A DNA stretch of 64,000 bases from Bradyrhizobium sp. URHD0069 (GCF_000701345.1 NZ_JNIJ01000023.1:1-64000); one strand, 5' to 3'. Positions 33,889-44,409 are shown, counted from the stretch's first letter. A program made the numbers and translations. The notes: a model not told the origin generated them from the sequence alone.

Positions 33889-35985
33889 CTATTTGAAGCT
33901 ATCCCAGCCCGCGTCCGGCGCGAACCGGCTGCCGAACTTCGCCTCGAGCCCGCGCAGCGTCGACACCACGTTTTCCGGCCCGCGGCTTCGCGCATAGTTC
34001 AGCGGACCGCCGCGGAACGGCGCATAGCCGGTGCCGAAGATCATCGCGCCATCGACCACGTCGGCATTGTCGACAATGCCCTCGCGCAGACACGCGACAC
34101 AGACGTTCGACATCGGCAAGATCAATCGGTCGACCATTTCCTCCGTAGGCTGCACTGTTGCGGGCGGGCCGGGCGTCTTGTCGGGCTCGCCCTCTTTCCA
34201 GACATAAAAGCCCTTCCTGGTCTTGCGGCCGAATTCGGCCCTCGCGACCTTGTCGCGCAGCCATGCCGGCGTCGGCGGCAGCAGATTGCCGAATTTCGCA
34301 CGCAGCATATCGCCGACATCAAGACAAATATCGAGGCCGACCCGATCGGCGAGTTCGATCGGGCCTATCGGCATGCCGAATTTCTCCGCCGCCGCGTCGA
34401 TGGTGACCTTGTCGATTTTCTCGTCCAGCATCAGCATCGCCTCGAGCATGTAAGGCGTCAGCGCGCGGTTGACGAGAAAGCCCGGCGAACTCTTGACCTG
34501 CAGCGGCAGGCGATCGATGGCGCCGACAAAGGCCAGCGCCTCCTTCAACAATTGCGGAGCGGTGCCGTCGTGGCCGACGACCTCGACGAGTTGCAGCCGG
34601 GATACCGGATTGAAGAAGTGCAACCCCACCAAACGCCCCGGCGATTGCAGCGTCGAGCGCAAGTCCTCCAGCGGAATGCTCGAGGTGTTGGTGGCGAGGA
34701 TCGCGCCCGCCTTCATCTTCGGCTCCAGCTCGGCATAGACCTTCTGTTTCAGCTCCAGCTTTTCCGGCACCGCTTCGATGATCAGATCGGCGCTGCGCAC
34801 GCCTTCGCCGTCGAGATCGGGTACCAGCCGATCCAGCGCGTCGCGGATGTCGGTGCGCCTGCGCATGATCTTGCCGAACAGATCCGTGGCGCGTTTCATC
34901 GCGCCGCCGATCGGCTCCGGCCTGACGTCGGCGAGCGTGACCCGCATGCCGCGCTGGGCACACCATGCCGCGATGTCCCCGCCCATCGAGCCGGCGCCGA
35001 TGACGCGAACATGACCGATCTTGTTGACGCCGCCGGCGAGTTTCTTCATCTGCTCGCGCAGAAAAAATACCCGGATCAGGTTTTGCGCCGTCGGCGTCAC
35101 CACCAGACTGGCGAACGAGGCCTTTTCGGCTGCCAGCATCGCGGCCTTGTCGTTGCCGTGCTTTTCCCAGAGATCGATCAAGGCATAAGGCGCGGGATAG
35201 TGCGCATGCGGTGCGGCTTTTTCGGCCTCGGCGCGCATTCGCGAGGCGAGAAAGCGCCTAACGGGACTGGAATTGAGAATGGCGTTCAACGGACCGGGCT
35301 TGGCGCGTTCCAGGCGGCCGAACACCGCGTCCTTTGCCGCGTTGCGAACATGCCGCTCCTGCGTCACGGCATCGACCAGCCCAAGCGATTTCGCCCGTCG
35401 CGCATCGATCGTCTTGCCGGTGAGCATCAGCCTCATGGCCTGCATCGGATTGACCAGGCAGGTGAATCGCGCGGTGCCGCCGAGGCCGGGATGCAGGCCG
35501 AGCATCACTTCCGGAAAACCAAAGCGCGCACCGTCGATCGCGATGCGCGACTGGCAGGCGAGCGCGACCTCGAGGCCGCCGCCGAGGCAGAAGCCGTGAA
35601 TCACGGCGACGGTCGGAATCCTCAGCGTTTCGAGGCGGTCGATCACCGCATGCGCCCGGCCGATCGCCGTCTCGACGCGGCGGGAATCGGTCGCGCCGCG
35701 AAATTCGCTGACATCAGCCCCGGCGATGAATCCGGATTTTTTCGCGGAGCGAATGACAAGTCCCGCAGGCCGTTGGCTTTCCAGCGCGGCGAGTACCGTG
35801 TCAAATTCCTCGAGAAGGTCGGCCGACAGCGTGTTGGCGCTGGCGCCCTCCCGATCGAACAGCAGCCAGGCAATGCCGTCGCGATCGCGCGTCAGCTTGA
35901 AGTGGCGATAAGGTCCGCAGGCGTCCGGCTTCGGCCCGAGTTCGAGCACGCGGTCGCCAAGAACGTCCATGATGCGGCTATCCAT
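33889..35985 (-). CDS. fadJ: bifunctional enoyl-CoA hydratase / 3-hydroxyacyl-CoA dehydrogenase
   Basis: A 698-residue multifunctional beta-oxidation enzyme. The N-terminal crotonase domain has SGFIAGADVSEF (84-95, oxyanion loop) and the catalytic pair Glu139 (GFCLGGGLEV) and Glu159 (FGFPEVMLGLHPGLGG). The second half begins at the NAD loop VIGAGSMGGDIAAW (about 330-345), has ATNTSSIPLEDL and VGLHFFNPVSRLQLVEVV, and ends with two 3HCDH C-terminal repeats (MPIGPIELADRVGLDI, FGTGYAPFRGGPLNYA). The ATG at 35985 follows the thiolase stop by two bases. It is the third gene of the operon. It could equally be called FadB-like; the separate thiolase partner makes FadJ the better name. Confidence 0.9.
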   Translation of the reverse strand: MDSRIMDVLGDRVLELGPKPDACGPYRHFKLTRDRDGIAWLLFDREGASANTLSADLLEEFDTVLAALESQRPAGLVIRSAKKSGFIAGADVSEFRGATDSRRVETAIGRAHAVIDRLETLRIPTVAVIHGFCLGGGLEVALACQSRIAIDGARFGFPEVMLGLHPGLGGTARFTCLVNPMQAMRLMLTGKTIDARRAKSLGLVDAVTQERHVRNAAKDAVFGRLERAKPGPLNAILNSSPVRRFLASRMRAEAEKAAPHAHYPAPYALIDLWEKHGNDKAAMLAAEKASFASLVVTPTAQNLIRVFFLREQMKKLAGGVNKIGHVRVIGAGSMGGDIAAWCAQRGMRVTLADVRPEPIGGAMKRATDLFGKIMRRRTDIRDALDRLVPDLDGEGVRSADLIIEAVPEKLELKQKVYAELEPKMKAGAILATNTSSIPLEDLRSTLQSPGRLVGLHFFNPVSRLQLVEVVGHDGTAPQLLKEALAFVGAIDRLPLQVKSSPGFLVNRALTPYMLEAMLMLDEKIDKVTIDAAAEKFGMPIGPIELADRVGLDICLDVGDMLRAKFGNLLPPTPAWLRDKVARAEFGRKTRKGFYVWKEGEPDKTPGPPATVQPTEEMVDRLILPMSNVCVACLREGIVDNADVVDGAMIFGTGYAPFRGGPLNYARSRGPENVVSTLRGLEAKFGSRFAPDAGWDSFK

Positions 35986-35987
35986 GG

Positions 35988-37271
35988 TCACACCATCTCG
36001 ATCAACATGGCGCCGCCCTGCCCGCCGCCGATACATTCGGTGGCAATGCCGCGCCTGGTGCCCAATCGCTTCATCGCATTGACGAGATGCAGCACGATCC
36101 GGTTGCCGCTGCAACCGACGGGATGCCCGAGGCTGATGGCGCCGCCATCGACGTTGAGTTTCGCATGATCGATTTGCCCGGCTGCGCCATCAAGCCCAAG
36201 AATTTCGCGGCAGAATTTCTCGTCGTTCCAGGCCGCGAGGCATCCCAGCACTTGCGTCGCGAACGCCTCGTTCAATTCCCAGGTCTCGACGTCCTGCAGC
36301 GACAATTTGTTGCGCTTCAACAGTTCGGTGGCCGACAGCACAGGGCCGAGGCCCATGATGCTGGGATCAAGCGCCGCCCATTGGCTGTCGACGATCACGG
36401 CCTTTGGCGTCAAACCGTGCCTTCTGACCGCGTCTTCCGAAGCAAGGATGGTCCAGGAGGCGCCGTCGGTGATCTGCGATGAGTTGCCGGCGGTGACCTG
36501 GCCCCAGGGCCGCTCGAACGCCGGTTTTAATTTCGCAAGTGTCCGGGGCGAAGAGTCCAACCGTACGCCGTCGTCGTGCTCGTAGAATTTGCCGTCGGGC
36601 GCGAATGCGGTTTCGACCTCGCCCTTCAGCCAGCCCTGCGCCTGCGCATTGGCAAGCCGCTGGTGGCTTTCGGCGGCGTAGGCGTCGGACTGCGCGCGCG
36701 TAATGCCAAACAAATGGCCGACCACTTCGGCCGTCTGCCCCATGTTGAGTTCGGTGATTGGATCGGTCAGCCCGCGCTCCAGCCCGATGATCGGCTTGAA
36801 ATAGGCCGGGCGCGCGCCCGCAAGCGCCGCGAGCTTGCGGAGAATTCCCTTGGCACTGGCAAACTTTGCGAACCAGCGCACGCCCTGCTGCGGCCAGACC
36901 AGCGGCGCGTAACTCAGGGCTTCCGAACCGCCGGCCAGGATCAAATCCGAAACGCCTTCGCGGATATAGCGGTAACCCGTGTCGATCGATTGCATGCCGG
37001 AACCGCAATTGATCTGCACCGTGAACGCGACCATCGTGTCTCCCATGCCGAGCCGCAGCGCGGCGACACGGGCCGGATTCATCTCATCGGCAATGACATT
37101 GACGCAGCCGAGGATCACTTGATCGAAGGCGGTGGGCGCGAACGGCTGCCGCGCCAGCAACGGCCGGCCGCACTGCACGGCGAGATCGACCGGGGTGAAC
37201 GGGCCGGGCCCGCTACGCGCTTTCAAAAACGGCGTCCGACTGCCGTCGATGATGAAAACCGGTCGCGTCAT
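35988..37271 (-). CDS. fadI: acetyl-CoA acyltransferase (thiolase)
   Basis: A 427-residue thiolase that releases acetyl-CoA in the last step of beta-oxidation. The acyl-binding cysteine is Cys89 in VQINCGSGMQSID; the second site has NEAFATQVL and the C-terminal block GGAISLGHPVGCSGNRI holds the catalytic His and Cys. The length fits the trifunctional-partner (FadI) class. It overlaps the upstream gene by one base (TGATG) and is two bases from the next. Confidence 0.92.
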   Translation of the reverse strand: MTRPVFIIDGSRTPFLKARSGPGPFTPVDLAVQCGRPLLARQPFAPTAFDQVILGCVNVIADEMNPARVAALRLGMGDTMVAFTVQINCGSGMQSIDTGYRYIREGVSDLILAGGSEALSYAPLVWPQQGVRWFAKFASAKGILRKLAALAGARPAYFKPIIGLERGLTDPITELNMGQTAEVVGHLFGITRAQSDAYAAESHQRLANAQAQGWLKGEVETAFAPDGKFYEHDDGVRLDSSPRTLAKLKPAFERPWGQVTAGNSSQITDGASWTILASEDAVRRHGLTPKAVIVDSQWAALDPSIMGLGPVLSATELLKRNKLSLQDVETWELNEAFATQVLGCLAAWNDEKFCREILGLDGAAGQIDHAKLNVDGGAISLGHPVGCSGNRIVLHLVNAMKRLGTRRGIATECIGGGQGGAMLIEMV

Positions 37272-39547
37272 CAGCTCACTGCTCTCGTTTCACCAAGCTC
37301 CTGGAAGAATTGATGCACTTCAGCCGGCTTTTTGTAGATCGGCGACAATGCGCCCGGCGCGAAGTCGTCGACTTCGATCACCTTTGCGACCGCTTCATGC
37401 GCGGCTGCAAGCTGATCGCCCTCGGCTTGCGTAATGACCCCCCGCTTCACGGCCTCATGCCAGTCGCGAATGTGGACGGCGCGCATTCTCTTGGCGATAT
37501 CCTCCGCGCCGGTGACCAGAACAAACGCCTTTTCCAGCCGCGCCACGCCGCGGTCGTCATCGACATGCGACAGGTCCGGCGTCAGGCGGTCGCGCGCCGC
37601 CGACGGCTCCAGCACAAGCTGCGCGCATTGATGGATCACACGATCCGAGGGGCCGAGCACGCGCGCGCCGAGCGGCTGGATCAGGAATTTCAGCACGAGG
37701 GCGACGAACCGGTTGGGCAAATTCGCGAAGATTTCCGCGAAGCGGTTTTCGATGGTCTTGAAGCCGCTCGCCATGCACCATTCCAGCGCGGCAAAATCCG
37801 CACTTTGCCGGCCCTCGTCCTGCCAGCGCTTCAGCGCCGCGGACAACAGATACAATTCCGAGAGAATATCGCCGAACCGCGCCGACAGCATTTCCTTGCG
37901 TTTCAGCGCGCCGCCGAGCGTGAGCAGCGCCATGTCGGCGCATAGCGCGAATGCCGAGGAGTAGCGTGACAGCTGACGATAAAACCGCGTCGCCTCTGCC
38001 GCGTCAGGCGCTGGCGCAAACGCGCCGCCGCTCCAGCTCCGGCCCCAGGCCCGGAACAGCGTCGCTACGCTGTGACCGATATGCTTCCAGAGCGCCTTGT
38101 CGAAGGCGTCTAGTCCCCTGGCGCGGTCCTCCTCGCCAAGCGCGTTCATCTCTTCCAGGAGGTAGGGATGCGCGCGGATCGCGCCTTGGCCAAACACGAT
38201 CAGGTTGCGGGTGAGAATGTTGGCGCCCTCGACGGTGATGCCGACCGGCACCGAACGATAAAGCGCGCCCATGTAATTCTGCGGCCCGTCGATGACGGCC
38301 TTGCCGCCATGGATGTCCATCGCGTCATCGATGGCAACGCGCATCCGCTCGGTGGCGTGCAGCTTCATGATGCCGGAAATCACCGCGGGATGGTGACCCT
38401 GATTGAGCGCGGCGCAAGTCAAGCGCCGCGCCGCATCGAGCAGATAGGCGGTGCCGGCAATGCGGGCGAGCGGCTCCTCGATGCCCTCGAATTTTCCAAT
38501 GGGCACATTGAACTGTTCGCGAATGCGGGCGTAGGCGCCGGTGGTGCGCGCCGCGTAAGCCGCGCCGGCGGCGGACAATGACGGCAGCGAAATACCGCGC
38601 CCGGCGGCCAGCGCCGTCATCAGCATCTTCCAGCCCTGGCCGAGACGCTGCTGCCCGCCGATGATGTAGTCCATCGGGATGAACACGTCGCGGCCCCGGT
38701 TCGGGCCGTTCTGAAACGCCTGCATCGCCGGCAGGTGACGGTGGCCGATCTCGACGCCGGGCAGATGGGTCGGGATCAGCGCGACGGTAATACCGAGTTC
38801 TTCCTTCGGACCGGCCAGATGATCCGGGTCATAGGCCTTGAAGGCAAGCCCAAGCAGCGTCGCGACCGGGCCGAGCGTGATGTAGCGCTTGTGCCAGTTG
38901 AGACGCAGGCCGAGCACCTCGCGACCCTCGAAATTGTCTTTGCAGATGACGCCGCTGTCGATCATCGACGCGGCATCGGAGCCGGCCTCCGGACTGGTCA
39001 ATCCGAAGCAGGGGATCTCGCGTCCGTCGGCAAGCCGCGGCAGCCATCGCTGCTGCTGATCCTTGGTGCCAAAGCGCATCAAGAGTTCGCCGGGGCCGAG
39101 CGAGTTCGGCACCATCACGGTCACGGCGGCAGTGATCGAGCGCGACGAAAGCTTCCGCACCACTTCCGAATGCGCATAGGGCGAGAATCCGAGCCCACCG
39201 TATTCCTTGGGAATGATCATGCCGAAGAATTTTTCGCGCTTGATGAAATCCCAGACCTCGCCCGGCAGATCGCGCAATTCCCAATTGATCTTCCAGTCGT
39301 CGAGCATCGCGCAGAGCCCATCGACCGGGCCATTGAGAAACGCCTGCTCCTCCGCCGTCAGCGTCGCCGGCGCGGTGGCGATCAGCTTCGACCAGTCGGG
39401 ATTGCCGGTGAAGAGGTCGGCGTCCCACCAGATATCGCCGGCCTCCAGCGCCTCGCGTTCGGTATCCGACATTGGCGGCAACACGGTGCGCGCCCAGGAG
39501 AAGATCGGCTTGGTGATGATATCGCGGCGAAAGGCCTGAGGGGTCAT
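37271..39547 (-). CDS. fadE: acyl-CoA dehydrogenase of the FadE type
   Basis: A 758-residue acyl-CoA dehydrogenase. The N-terminal part up to about residue 90 and the extended C-terminus (after about 520, with MASGFKTIENRFAEIFANLP) match the long FadE class of E. coli rather than the ordinary 380-residue enzymes. Core motifs include CFGLTSPEAGSDAASMIDSG, MDIHGGKAVIDGPQNYMGAL and VEGANILTRNLIVFGQGAIR. It starts the operon fadE-fadI-fadJ, with GAGG eight bases before its ATG. The electron acceptor would be ETF. Confidence 0.9.
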   Translation of the reverse strand: MTPQAFRRDIITKPIFSWARTVLPPMSDTEREALEAGDIWWDADLFTGNPDWSKLIATAPATLTAEEQAFLNGPVDGLCAMLDDWKINWELRDLPGEVWDFIKREKFFGMIIPKEYGGLGFSPYAHSEVVRKLSSRSITAAVTVMVPNSLGPGELLMRFGTKDQQQRWLPRLADGREIPCFGLTSPEAGSDAASMIDSGVICKDNFEGREVLGLRLNWHKRYITLGPVATLLGLAFKAYDPDHLAGPKEELGITVALIPTHLPGVEIGHRHLPAMQAFQNGPNRGRDVFIPMDYIIGGQQRLGQGWKMLMTALAAGRGISLPSLSAAGAAYAARTTGAYARIREQFNVPIGKFEGIEEPLARIAGTAYLLDAARRLTCAALNQGHHPAVISGIMKLHATERMRVAIDDAMDIHGGKAVIDGPQNYMGALYRSVPVGITVEGANILTRNLIVFGQGAIRAHPYLLEEMNALGEEDRARGLDAFDKALWKHIGHSVATLFRAWGRSWSGGAFAPAPDAAEATRFYRQLSRYSSAFALCADMALLTLGGALKRKEMLSARFGDILSELYLLSAALKRWQDEGRQSADFAALEWCMASGFKTIENRFAEIFANLPNRFVALVLKFLIQPLGARVLGPSDRVIHQCAQLVLEPSAARDRLTPDLSHVDDDRGVARLEKAFVLVTGAEDIAKRMRAVHIRDWHEAVKRGVITQAEGDQLAAAHEAVAKVIEVDDFAPGALSPIYKKPAEVHQFFQELGETRAVS

Positions 39548-39747
39548 GGCAATGTCCTCATTATGGCTGCAGCGGCGCGTCCCCTGAGTATGTCAAAAGA
39601 CTATTCATTGTAACGGAAAGCGTGAGATTCAGGCGACACTTCGCATTGAAAAATGAAGCGAATCCGGGCACCGGCCGACTGATAACGGCAAGCCGCTGTA
39701 TCGGTTCCGCAAGACACGATGCAAATACGGCTTACAAATGTATGGTC

Positions 39748-40380
39748 TCAATCTGGCCTTGTCATCTCGAACATGGCATCCGGCCTGATTTCGAAATAAT
39801 CGCCCCGCCGCCCGGCGCGCACGATCGGGCGGGCCATCGCGGTCTGGTAGACGCCGTCCTTGATGAAGGCCTTGTCGATGTGGACGGCAACGACCTCGCC
39901 GAGCGTGAGCCAGGCCTGCACCTTCTTGCCATCGGCGCCCTGCAACTGAATGATCTGAGACAATTTGCATTCGAACGAGACCGGGCTTTCCCCGACACGG
40001 GGCACATTGACAAGCCTGCTCGGCACCGCCGTCAGCCCGGAGATCTTGAACTCACTGACATCGCGCGCGACATGCGCCGCGGTGGCGTTCATCTGCTGCG
40101 CCAGATCCATGGTCGCGAGATTCCAGACGAACTCGCCGGTTTCCTGGATGTTGCCGACGCTGTCTTTCCAGGCTGTCGAGGAAAAGCCGATGATCGGCGG
40201 GTGATAGTTGAACCCGTTGAAGAAGCTGTAGGGCGCGAGATTGACGTTGCCCTTGGCATCGCGCGATGAGATCCAGCCGATCGGCCGCGGGGCGATAATG
40301 GCATTGAACGGATCGTGCTTGAGGCCGTGGCCGTTAGCCGGCTCGTAGTAGTGCAGGTCTTTCGGGGTCTTGGCGTCCAT
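39748..40380 (-). CDS. flavin reductase family protein
   Basis: A 210-residue protein of the flavin reductase-like (DIM6/NTAB) FMN-binding fold. It carries FNAIIAPRPIGWISSRDAKG (about 21-40) and LAPYSFFNGFNYHPPIIGFS, the typical FMN-binding stretches, then ETGEFVWNLATMDLAQQMNA and a C-terminal RRGDYFEI. The ATG at 40380 begins the family's normal N-terminus; the sequence before it is repeat DNA. It stands alone between fadE and the efflux operon. Partner monooxygenase, if any, is not nearby. Confidence 0.88.
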   Translation of the reverse strand: MDAKTPKDLHYYEPANGHGLKHDPFNAIIAPRPIGWISSRDAKGNVNLAPYSFFNGFNYHPPIIGFSSTAWKDSVGNIQETGEFVWNLATMDLAQQMNATAAHVARDVSEFKISGLTAVPSRLVNVPRVGESPVSFECKLSQIIQLQGADGKKVQAWLTLGEVVAVHIDKAFIKDGVYQTAMARPIVRAGRRGDYFEIRPDAMFEMTRPD

Positions 40381-40510
40381 TGCAGATCTTTCTTCGTGCG
40401 CGGCGTAGGGTTGGCAAAGCGTAGCGTGCCCACCAATCGCTTCAAGTGAAAAAATGGTGGGCACGGCGCTGCCGCGCCTTAGCCCACCCCACAAAAATGC
40501 TATCCATCCG

Positions 40511-40593
40511 CCATTGCGAGGAGCCACAGCGACGAAGCAATCCATCTATCCCGATGCGGCACCGTGGATTGCTTCACTTCGCTCGCAATGACG
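40511..40593. repeat. dispersed ~80-base repeat with inverted ends, copy B
   Basis: Begins CCATTGCGAGGAGCCACAGC and ends GCTTCACTTCGCTCGCAATG, the same inverted-end element as at 23591-23670. Confidence 0.8.
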
Positions 40594-40620
40594 GACTATG
40601 CCGGCTGTTTGCGCCTTGCG

Positions 40621-41226
40621 CTACTTCGCCTGGCGCGGCTCGAGGGCCCTGAAAAGGAAATCGATCATCTGCTCGATCGTGGCGGTGGGCTTGTTGACCG
40701 CCTGCGCGATCATCTGCGGGTGGAAGAAGCGGATCATGCCGGTGCAGGTGCAGAGCGCCGCCAGCGGCAGGTCCGGGGCCTCGAACTCGCCCGAGGCCAC
40801 GCCGTCCGCGATGACCTGGCCGATGATGCCGGTGCAGCATTCAATATGGGCGACGCAGACGTCCCAATCCTCCTCCATCGCGATCGCGACCATCTCATGC
40901 AGCTTGGAATTGCCGACATAGCGCTCCGTGTTCATGCGATTGATGGTCGTGAGTAGCTCGCGCAGCCGGGGTTTTGCCGGACCGGGCTGGGACGCGATCC
41001 GCCGCGCCTCGGTCTCGACCTCGCCCATCAACTCCCGCGCGACACCCTCGTGGATCGCCTTCTTCGAATCGAAAAAACGATAGACGTTGGCCGGCGACAT
41101 GCGCAGTTCCTTGGCGATGTCGGCGACGGTGGTCTTCTGGTAGCCGATCTGGCGGAACAGACGCTCCGCCACCACGAGAATACGCTCGCGTGTCTCGGAT
41201 TCGATATGCTCGGAAACCAGCGTCAT
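40621..41226 (-). CDS. TetR-family regulator of the RND efflux operon
   Basis: A 201-residue TetR-type repressor. The helix-turn-helix is TTVADIAKELRMSPANVYRF (about 32-51), and the C-terminal ligand domain is of the AcrR/TetR_C_7-like kind (GNSKLHEMVAIAMEEDWDV). The ATG at 41226 is preferred to a TTG at 41247. It is the last gene of the efflux operon, 28 bases after the pump, so the repressor would be made with the pump it controls. Candidate operators lie before the first gene (45551-45585). Confidence 0.87.
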   Translation of the reverse strand: MTLVSEHIESETRERILVVAERLFRQIGYQKTTVADIAKELRMSPANVYRFFDSKKAIHEGVARELMGEVETEARRIASQPGPAKPRLRELLTTINRMNTERYVGNSKLHEMVAIAMEEDWDVCVAHIECCTGIIGQVIADGVASGEFEAPDLPLAALCTCTGMIRFFHPQMIAQAVNKPTATIEQMIDFLFRALEPRQAK

Positions 41227-41254
41227 GTCGGGACTCGATCTACTCAATGTTCAA

Positions 41255-44200
41255 TTATTCCGCCGCCTCGGCAAGCGGAAATGCGGGTTTCGGTTGGGCC
41301 TGATGTTGCGGCGCAGGATCAACATGTTTACTTGGGCCGCTTTCTTCAAGGCTTTTGCGGAACCAGAGGGCATACAGGCCCGGCAGGTACAGCAAGGTCA
41401 GGAAGGTTGCAACAAACAACCCGCCCATAATGGTAATCGCCATCGGGCCCCAGAACGCCGAGCGCGACAGCGGGATCATCGCCAGGATCGCGGCGAGCGC
41501 CGTCAGCACCACCGGACGGGCGCGGCGGACCGTGGCCTCGACGATGGCTTCCTTGCGCGTCAGGCCGTGCGACACGTCGGTCTCGATCTGGTCGACCAGG
41601 ATCACCGCGTTGCGCATGATCATCCCGGCCAGCGCGATCAATCCCAATAGCGCCACGAAGCCGAACGGCTGGTTGGCGATATTGAGCCCGAGCGAAGCCC
41701 CGACAATGCCGAGCGGCGCGGTCAGGAACACCAGGATCAGCCGCGAGAAGCTCTGCAGCTGGACCATCAGCAGCGTCAGCATGACGATGACCATCAGCGG
41801 AAACAGGATGAAGATCGACGCGTTGCCCTTGGCGGATTCCTCGAACGCGCCGCCCTTCTCGATCCGGTAGGCCGGCTCCAGGCTGTCGCGAATTTCCTGC
41901 AGCTTGGGCCAGATTTGGTTGGTCACGTCGGGCGCCTGGACGCCATCGACGACGTCGCCCCGTACCGTGATCGCCATGTCGCGGTTGCGCCGCCAGATGA
42001 TCGGCTCCTCATGGGAATATTCGATCTTGGCGATCTGCAAAAGCGGCACCGCGACGCCGTTGCGCGAGGTGATGGTGAGATCGCCGACGCGACCGAGATC
42101 GAGCCGTTCGGACGGGACCGCGCGCGCGACCACGCCGACTTTCTCGATGCCATCGCGTATTGTCGTCACTGGCGCGCCTGAGATCAGCATGCTCAGCGCC
42201 TGCGATACGTCCTGCGGGGTCAGGCCAAGCGCGCGGGCGCGGTCCTGATCGACCACCAGCTTGAGGTATGGCGACTGCTCGTTCCAGTCGAGTTGCGGAT
42301 CCTTGACGTTGTCGTTCTGCTTGACGACGTCGCGCACCTTGTAGGCGATGTCGCGCACGATGTTGGGGTCGGGGCCGATCACGCGGAACTGCACGGGAAA
42401 GCCGACCGGCGGGCCGAAATTGAAGCGATCGACACGCACGCGCGCTTCGTTCAAGGCGCCGTCATGAACCGCCTTCTCCAGGCGGGCCTTGATCCGCTCG
42501 CGCGCTTCGACGTCCTTGGAGACGATCACGATCTCGGCAAAAGCCTCGTTCGGCAGCTGCGGGTTGAGCCCGAGCCAGAAGCGCGGCGAGCCCTGGCCGA
42601 CATAGGCGGTATAGGTCGAGATGTCCTTGTCGTCCTTCAACAGGGCTTCCGCCTCCTTGACGGATTTTTCGGTGACATTGAATGCCGTGCCCTCAGGCAG
42701 CCGCAGCTGCAGGAACAATTCGGGCCGCTCGGATAGCGGGAAGAACTGCTGCTGCACGTTGCCGAACGCCACGATCGACAGCGCGAAGACGCCGACGGTG
42801 GCCAGCACCACCTTGACCCGGTGATTGACGCACCACTGAATCATGCTGCGGAGAATGCGGTAGATGCGCGTTTCATACACCGCGTGCGGATCGTGGTTGT
42901 GGCTGACCGCGATGTTCGGCAACAGCTTGACGCCGATATAGGGCGTGAAGATCACCGCGACGAACCAGGAGGCGACCAGCGCGATCGCCACGACCCAGAA
43001 AATGCCGCCGGCATATTCGCCGACCGCCGAATTGGCGAAACCAATGGGCAGGAAGCCGGCAGCCGTAACCAGCGTTCCCGTCAGCATCGGGAAGGCGGTG
43101 GATTCCCAGGCAAAAGACGCCGCCCGGACACGGTCCCAGCCCTGCTCCATCTTCACCACCATCATCTCGACCGCGATGATGGCGTCATCGACCAACAGGC
43201 CAAGCGCGATGATCAGCGCGCCGAGCGTAATGCGATGCAGGTCGAGCGACATCGCATTCATGACGATAAAGACGATGGCCAGCACCAGCGGCACCGACAG
43301 CGCCACCACGATGCCGGTGCGCCAGCCCAGCGCGACGAAGCTGACGAACAGCACGATCGCCAGCGCCTCGATGAACGAATGCACGAATTCACCGACGGCA
43401 TGCTCGACCACCTTCGGCTGATCGGCGATCTGTTCGACGTTGATGCCCTGCGGCACCGCCTTCATGAATTCCGCGGTCGCGTCGGCAACCTCCTTGCCGA
43501 GCTCCAGGATGTTGGCGCCCTTGGTCGTGACCACGCCGATGCCGAGCGCGGGTTTGCCCTCCTGCCGCACCACAAAGCTCGGCGGGTCGACGAAGCCGTG
43601 GGTGACGGTCGCGATATCGCCTAGCCGGAACACCCGGCCGTTGCTCTCGACCGGCGTCTCCGCGACGGCTTTGGCGCCATCGAGCGCGCCGGTGACGCGC
43701 AGCGGCACCCGTTGCGAGGACGTCTCGACCGTGCCGGCCGGCACGACGTTGTTCTGTTTGGCGAGCGAATCGAACAGCGCCTGCGGCGTAATCCCAAGCG
43801 TCGCCAGCTTGGCATGCGAGAACTCGACGAAGATTCTCTCATCCTGAGTACCGTACAGATTGACTTTGGTGGCGCCGGGCACTTTCAGCAGCCGCTGGCG
43901 CAAGCCTTCGGCGGCCTTTTTCAACTGCGCATAATCGGCGCCATCGCCGGTCATCATGTACAGGATGGAGTCGACGTCGCTGAATTCGTCGTTGACGACC
44001 GGGCCGAGCAGACCGGCGGGAAGCTGGCCTTGCACGTCGACCAGCTTCTTGCGCAGCAGATAAAACAGATACGGCACGTCCTTGGCCGGCGTCGAGTCCT
44101 TGAACGTGACCTGCATCGCCGTGAACGCCGGCTTCGAATAGGTCTGCACCTTCTCGAAATACGGCAGTTCCTGCAGCTTCTTCTCGATGGGGTCCGCGAC

Positions 44201-44395
44201 CTGGGTCTGCATCTCGGCGGCCGTCGCGCCCGGCCAGATCGCCGAGACATTCACAACCTTGACGGTGAAAAACGGATCTTCCGCGCGGCCGAGCTGCTCG
44301 TAGGAGAAGAAACCGGCGACACCGAGCGCGATGACGAGGAACAGAGTAAGCGCGGGATGGCTGACCGCCCAGCCTGACAGATTGAAATGCTTCAT
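41255..44395 (-). CDS. RND efflux pump permease
   Basis: A 1046-residue RND-superfamily transporter with twelve predicted helices and two large periplasmic domains. It begins FNLSGWAVSHPALTLFLVIA and has GRAEDPFFTVKVVNVSAIWP as the start of the first porter domain. The fourth helix holds LIIALGLLVDDAIIAVEMM with the Asp-Asp proton relay. Together with the adaptor upstream and an unlinked TolC it would export hydrophobic compounds; the ligand is unknown. The gene starts 14 bases after the adaptor stop. Confidence 0.93.
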   Translation of the reverse strand: MKHFNLSGWAVSHPALTLFLVIALGVAGFFSYEQLGRAEDPFFTVKVVNVSAIWPGATAAEMQTQVADPIEKKLQELPYFEKVQTYSKPAFTAMQVTFKDSTPAKDVPYLFYLLRKKLVDVQGQLPAGLLGPVVNDEFSDVDSILYMMTGDGADYAQLKKAAEGLRQRLLKVPGATKVNLYGTQDERIFVEFSHAKLATLGITPQALFDSLAKQNNVVPAGTVETSSQRVPLRVTGALDGAKAVAETPVESNGRVFRLGDIATVTHGFVDPPSFVVRQEGKPALGIGVVTTKGANILELGKEVADATAEFMKAVPQGINVEQIADQPKVVEHAVGEFVHSFIEALAIVLFVSFVALGWRTGIVVALSVPLVLAIVFIVMNAMSLDLHRITLGALIIALGLLVDDAIIAVEMMVVKMEQGWDRVRAASFAWESTAFPMLTGTLVTAAGFLPIGFANSAVGEYAGGIFWVVAIALVASWFVAVIFTPYIGVKLLPNIAVSHNHDPHAVYETRIYRILRSMIQWCVNHRVKVVLATVGVFALSIVAFGNVQQQFFPLSERPELFLQLRLPEGTAFNVTEKSVKEAEALLKDDKDISTYTAYVGQGSPRFWLGLNPQLPNEAFAEIVIVSKDVEARERIKARLEKAVHDGALNEARVRVDRFNFGPPVGFPVQFRVIGPDPNIVRDIAYKVRDVVKQNDNVKDPQLDWNEQSPYLKLVVDQDRARALGLTPQDVSQALSMLISGAPVTTIRDGIEKVGVVARAVPSERLDLGRVGDLTITSRNGVAVPLLQIAKIEYSHEEPIIWRRNRDMAITVRGDVVDGVQAPDVTNQIWPKLQEIRDSLEPAYRIEKGGAFEESAKGNASIFILFPLMVIVMLTLLMVQLQSFSRLILVFLTAPLGIVGASLGLNIANQPFGFVALLGLIALAGMIMRNAVILVDQIETDVSHGLTRKEAIVEATVRRARPVVLTALAAILAMIPLSRSAFWGPMAITIMGGLFVATFLTLLYLPGLYALWFRKSLEESGPSKHVDPAPQHQAQPKPAFPLAEAAE

Positions 44396-44409
44396 TCTAC
44401 CCTCCCCAC

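Noticed and set aside
34552..36168. A 538-codon open frame on the plus strand
   Set aside because: Antisense to fadJ and the end of the thiolase; no domain.
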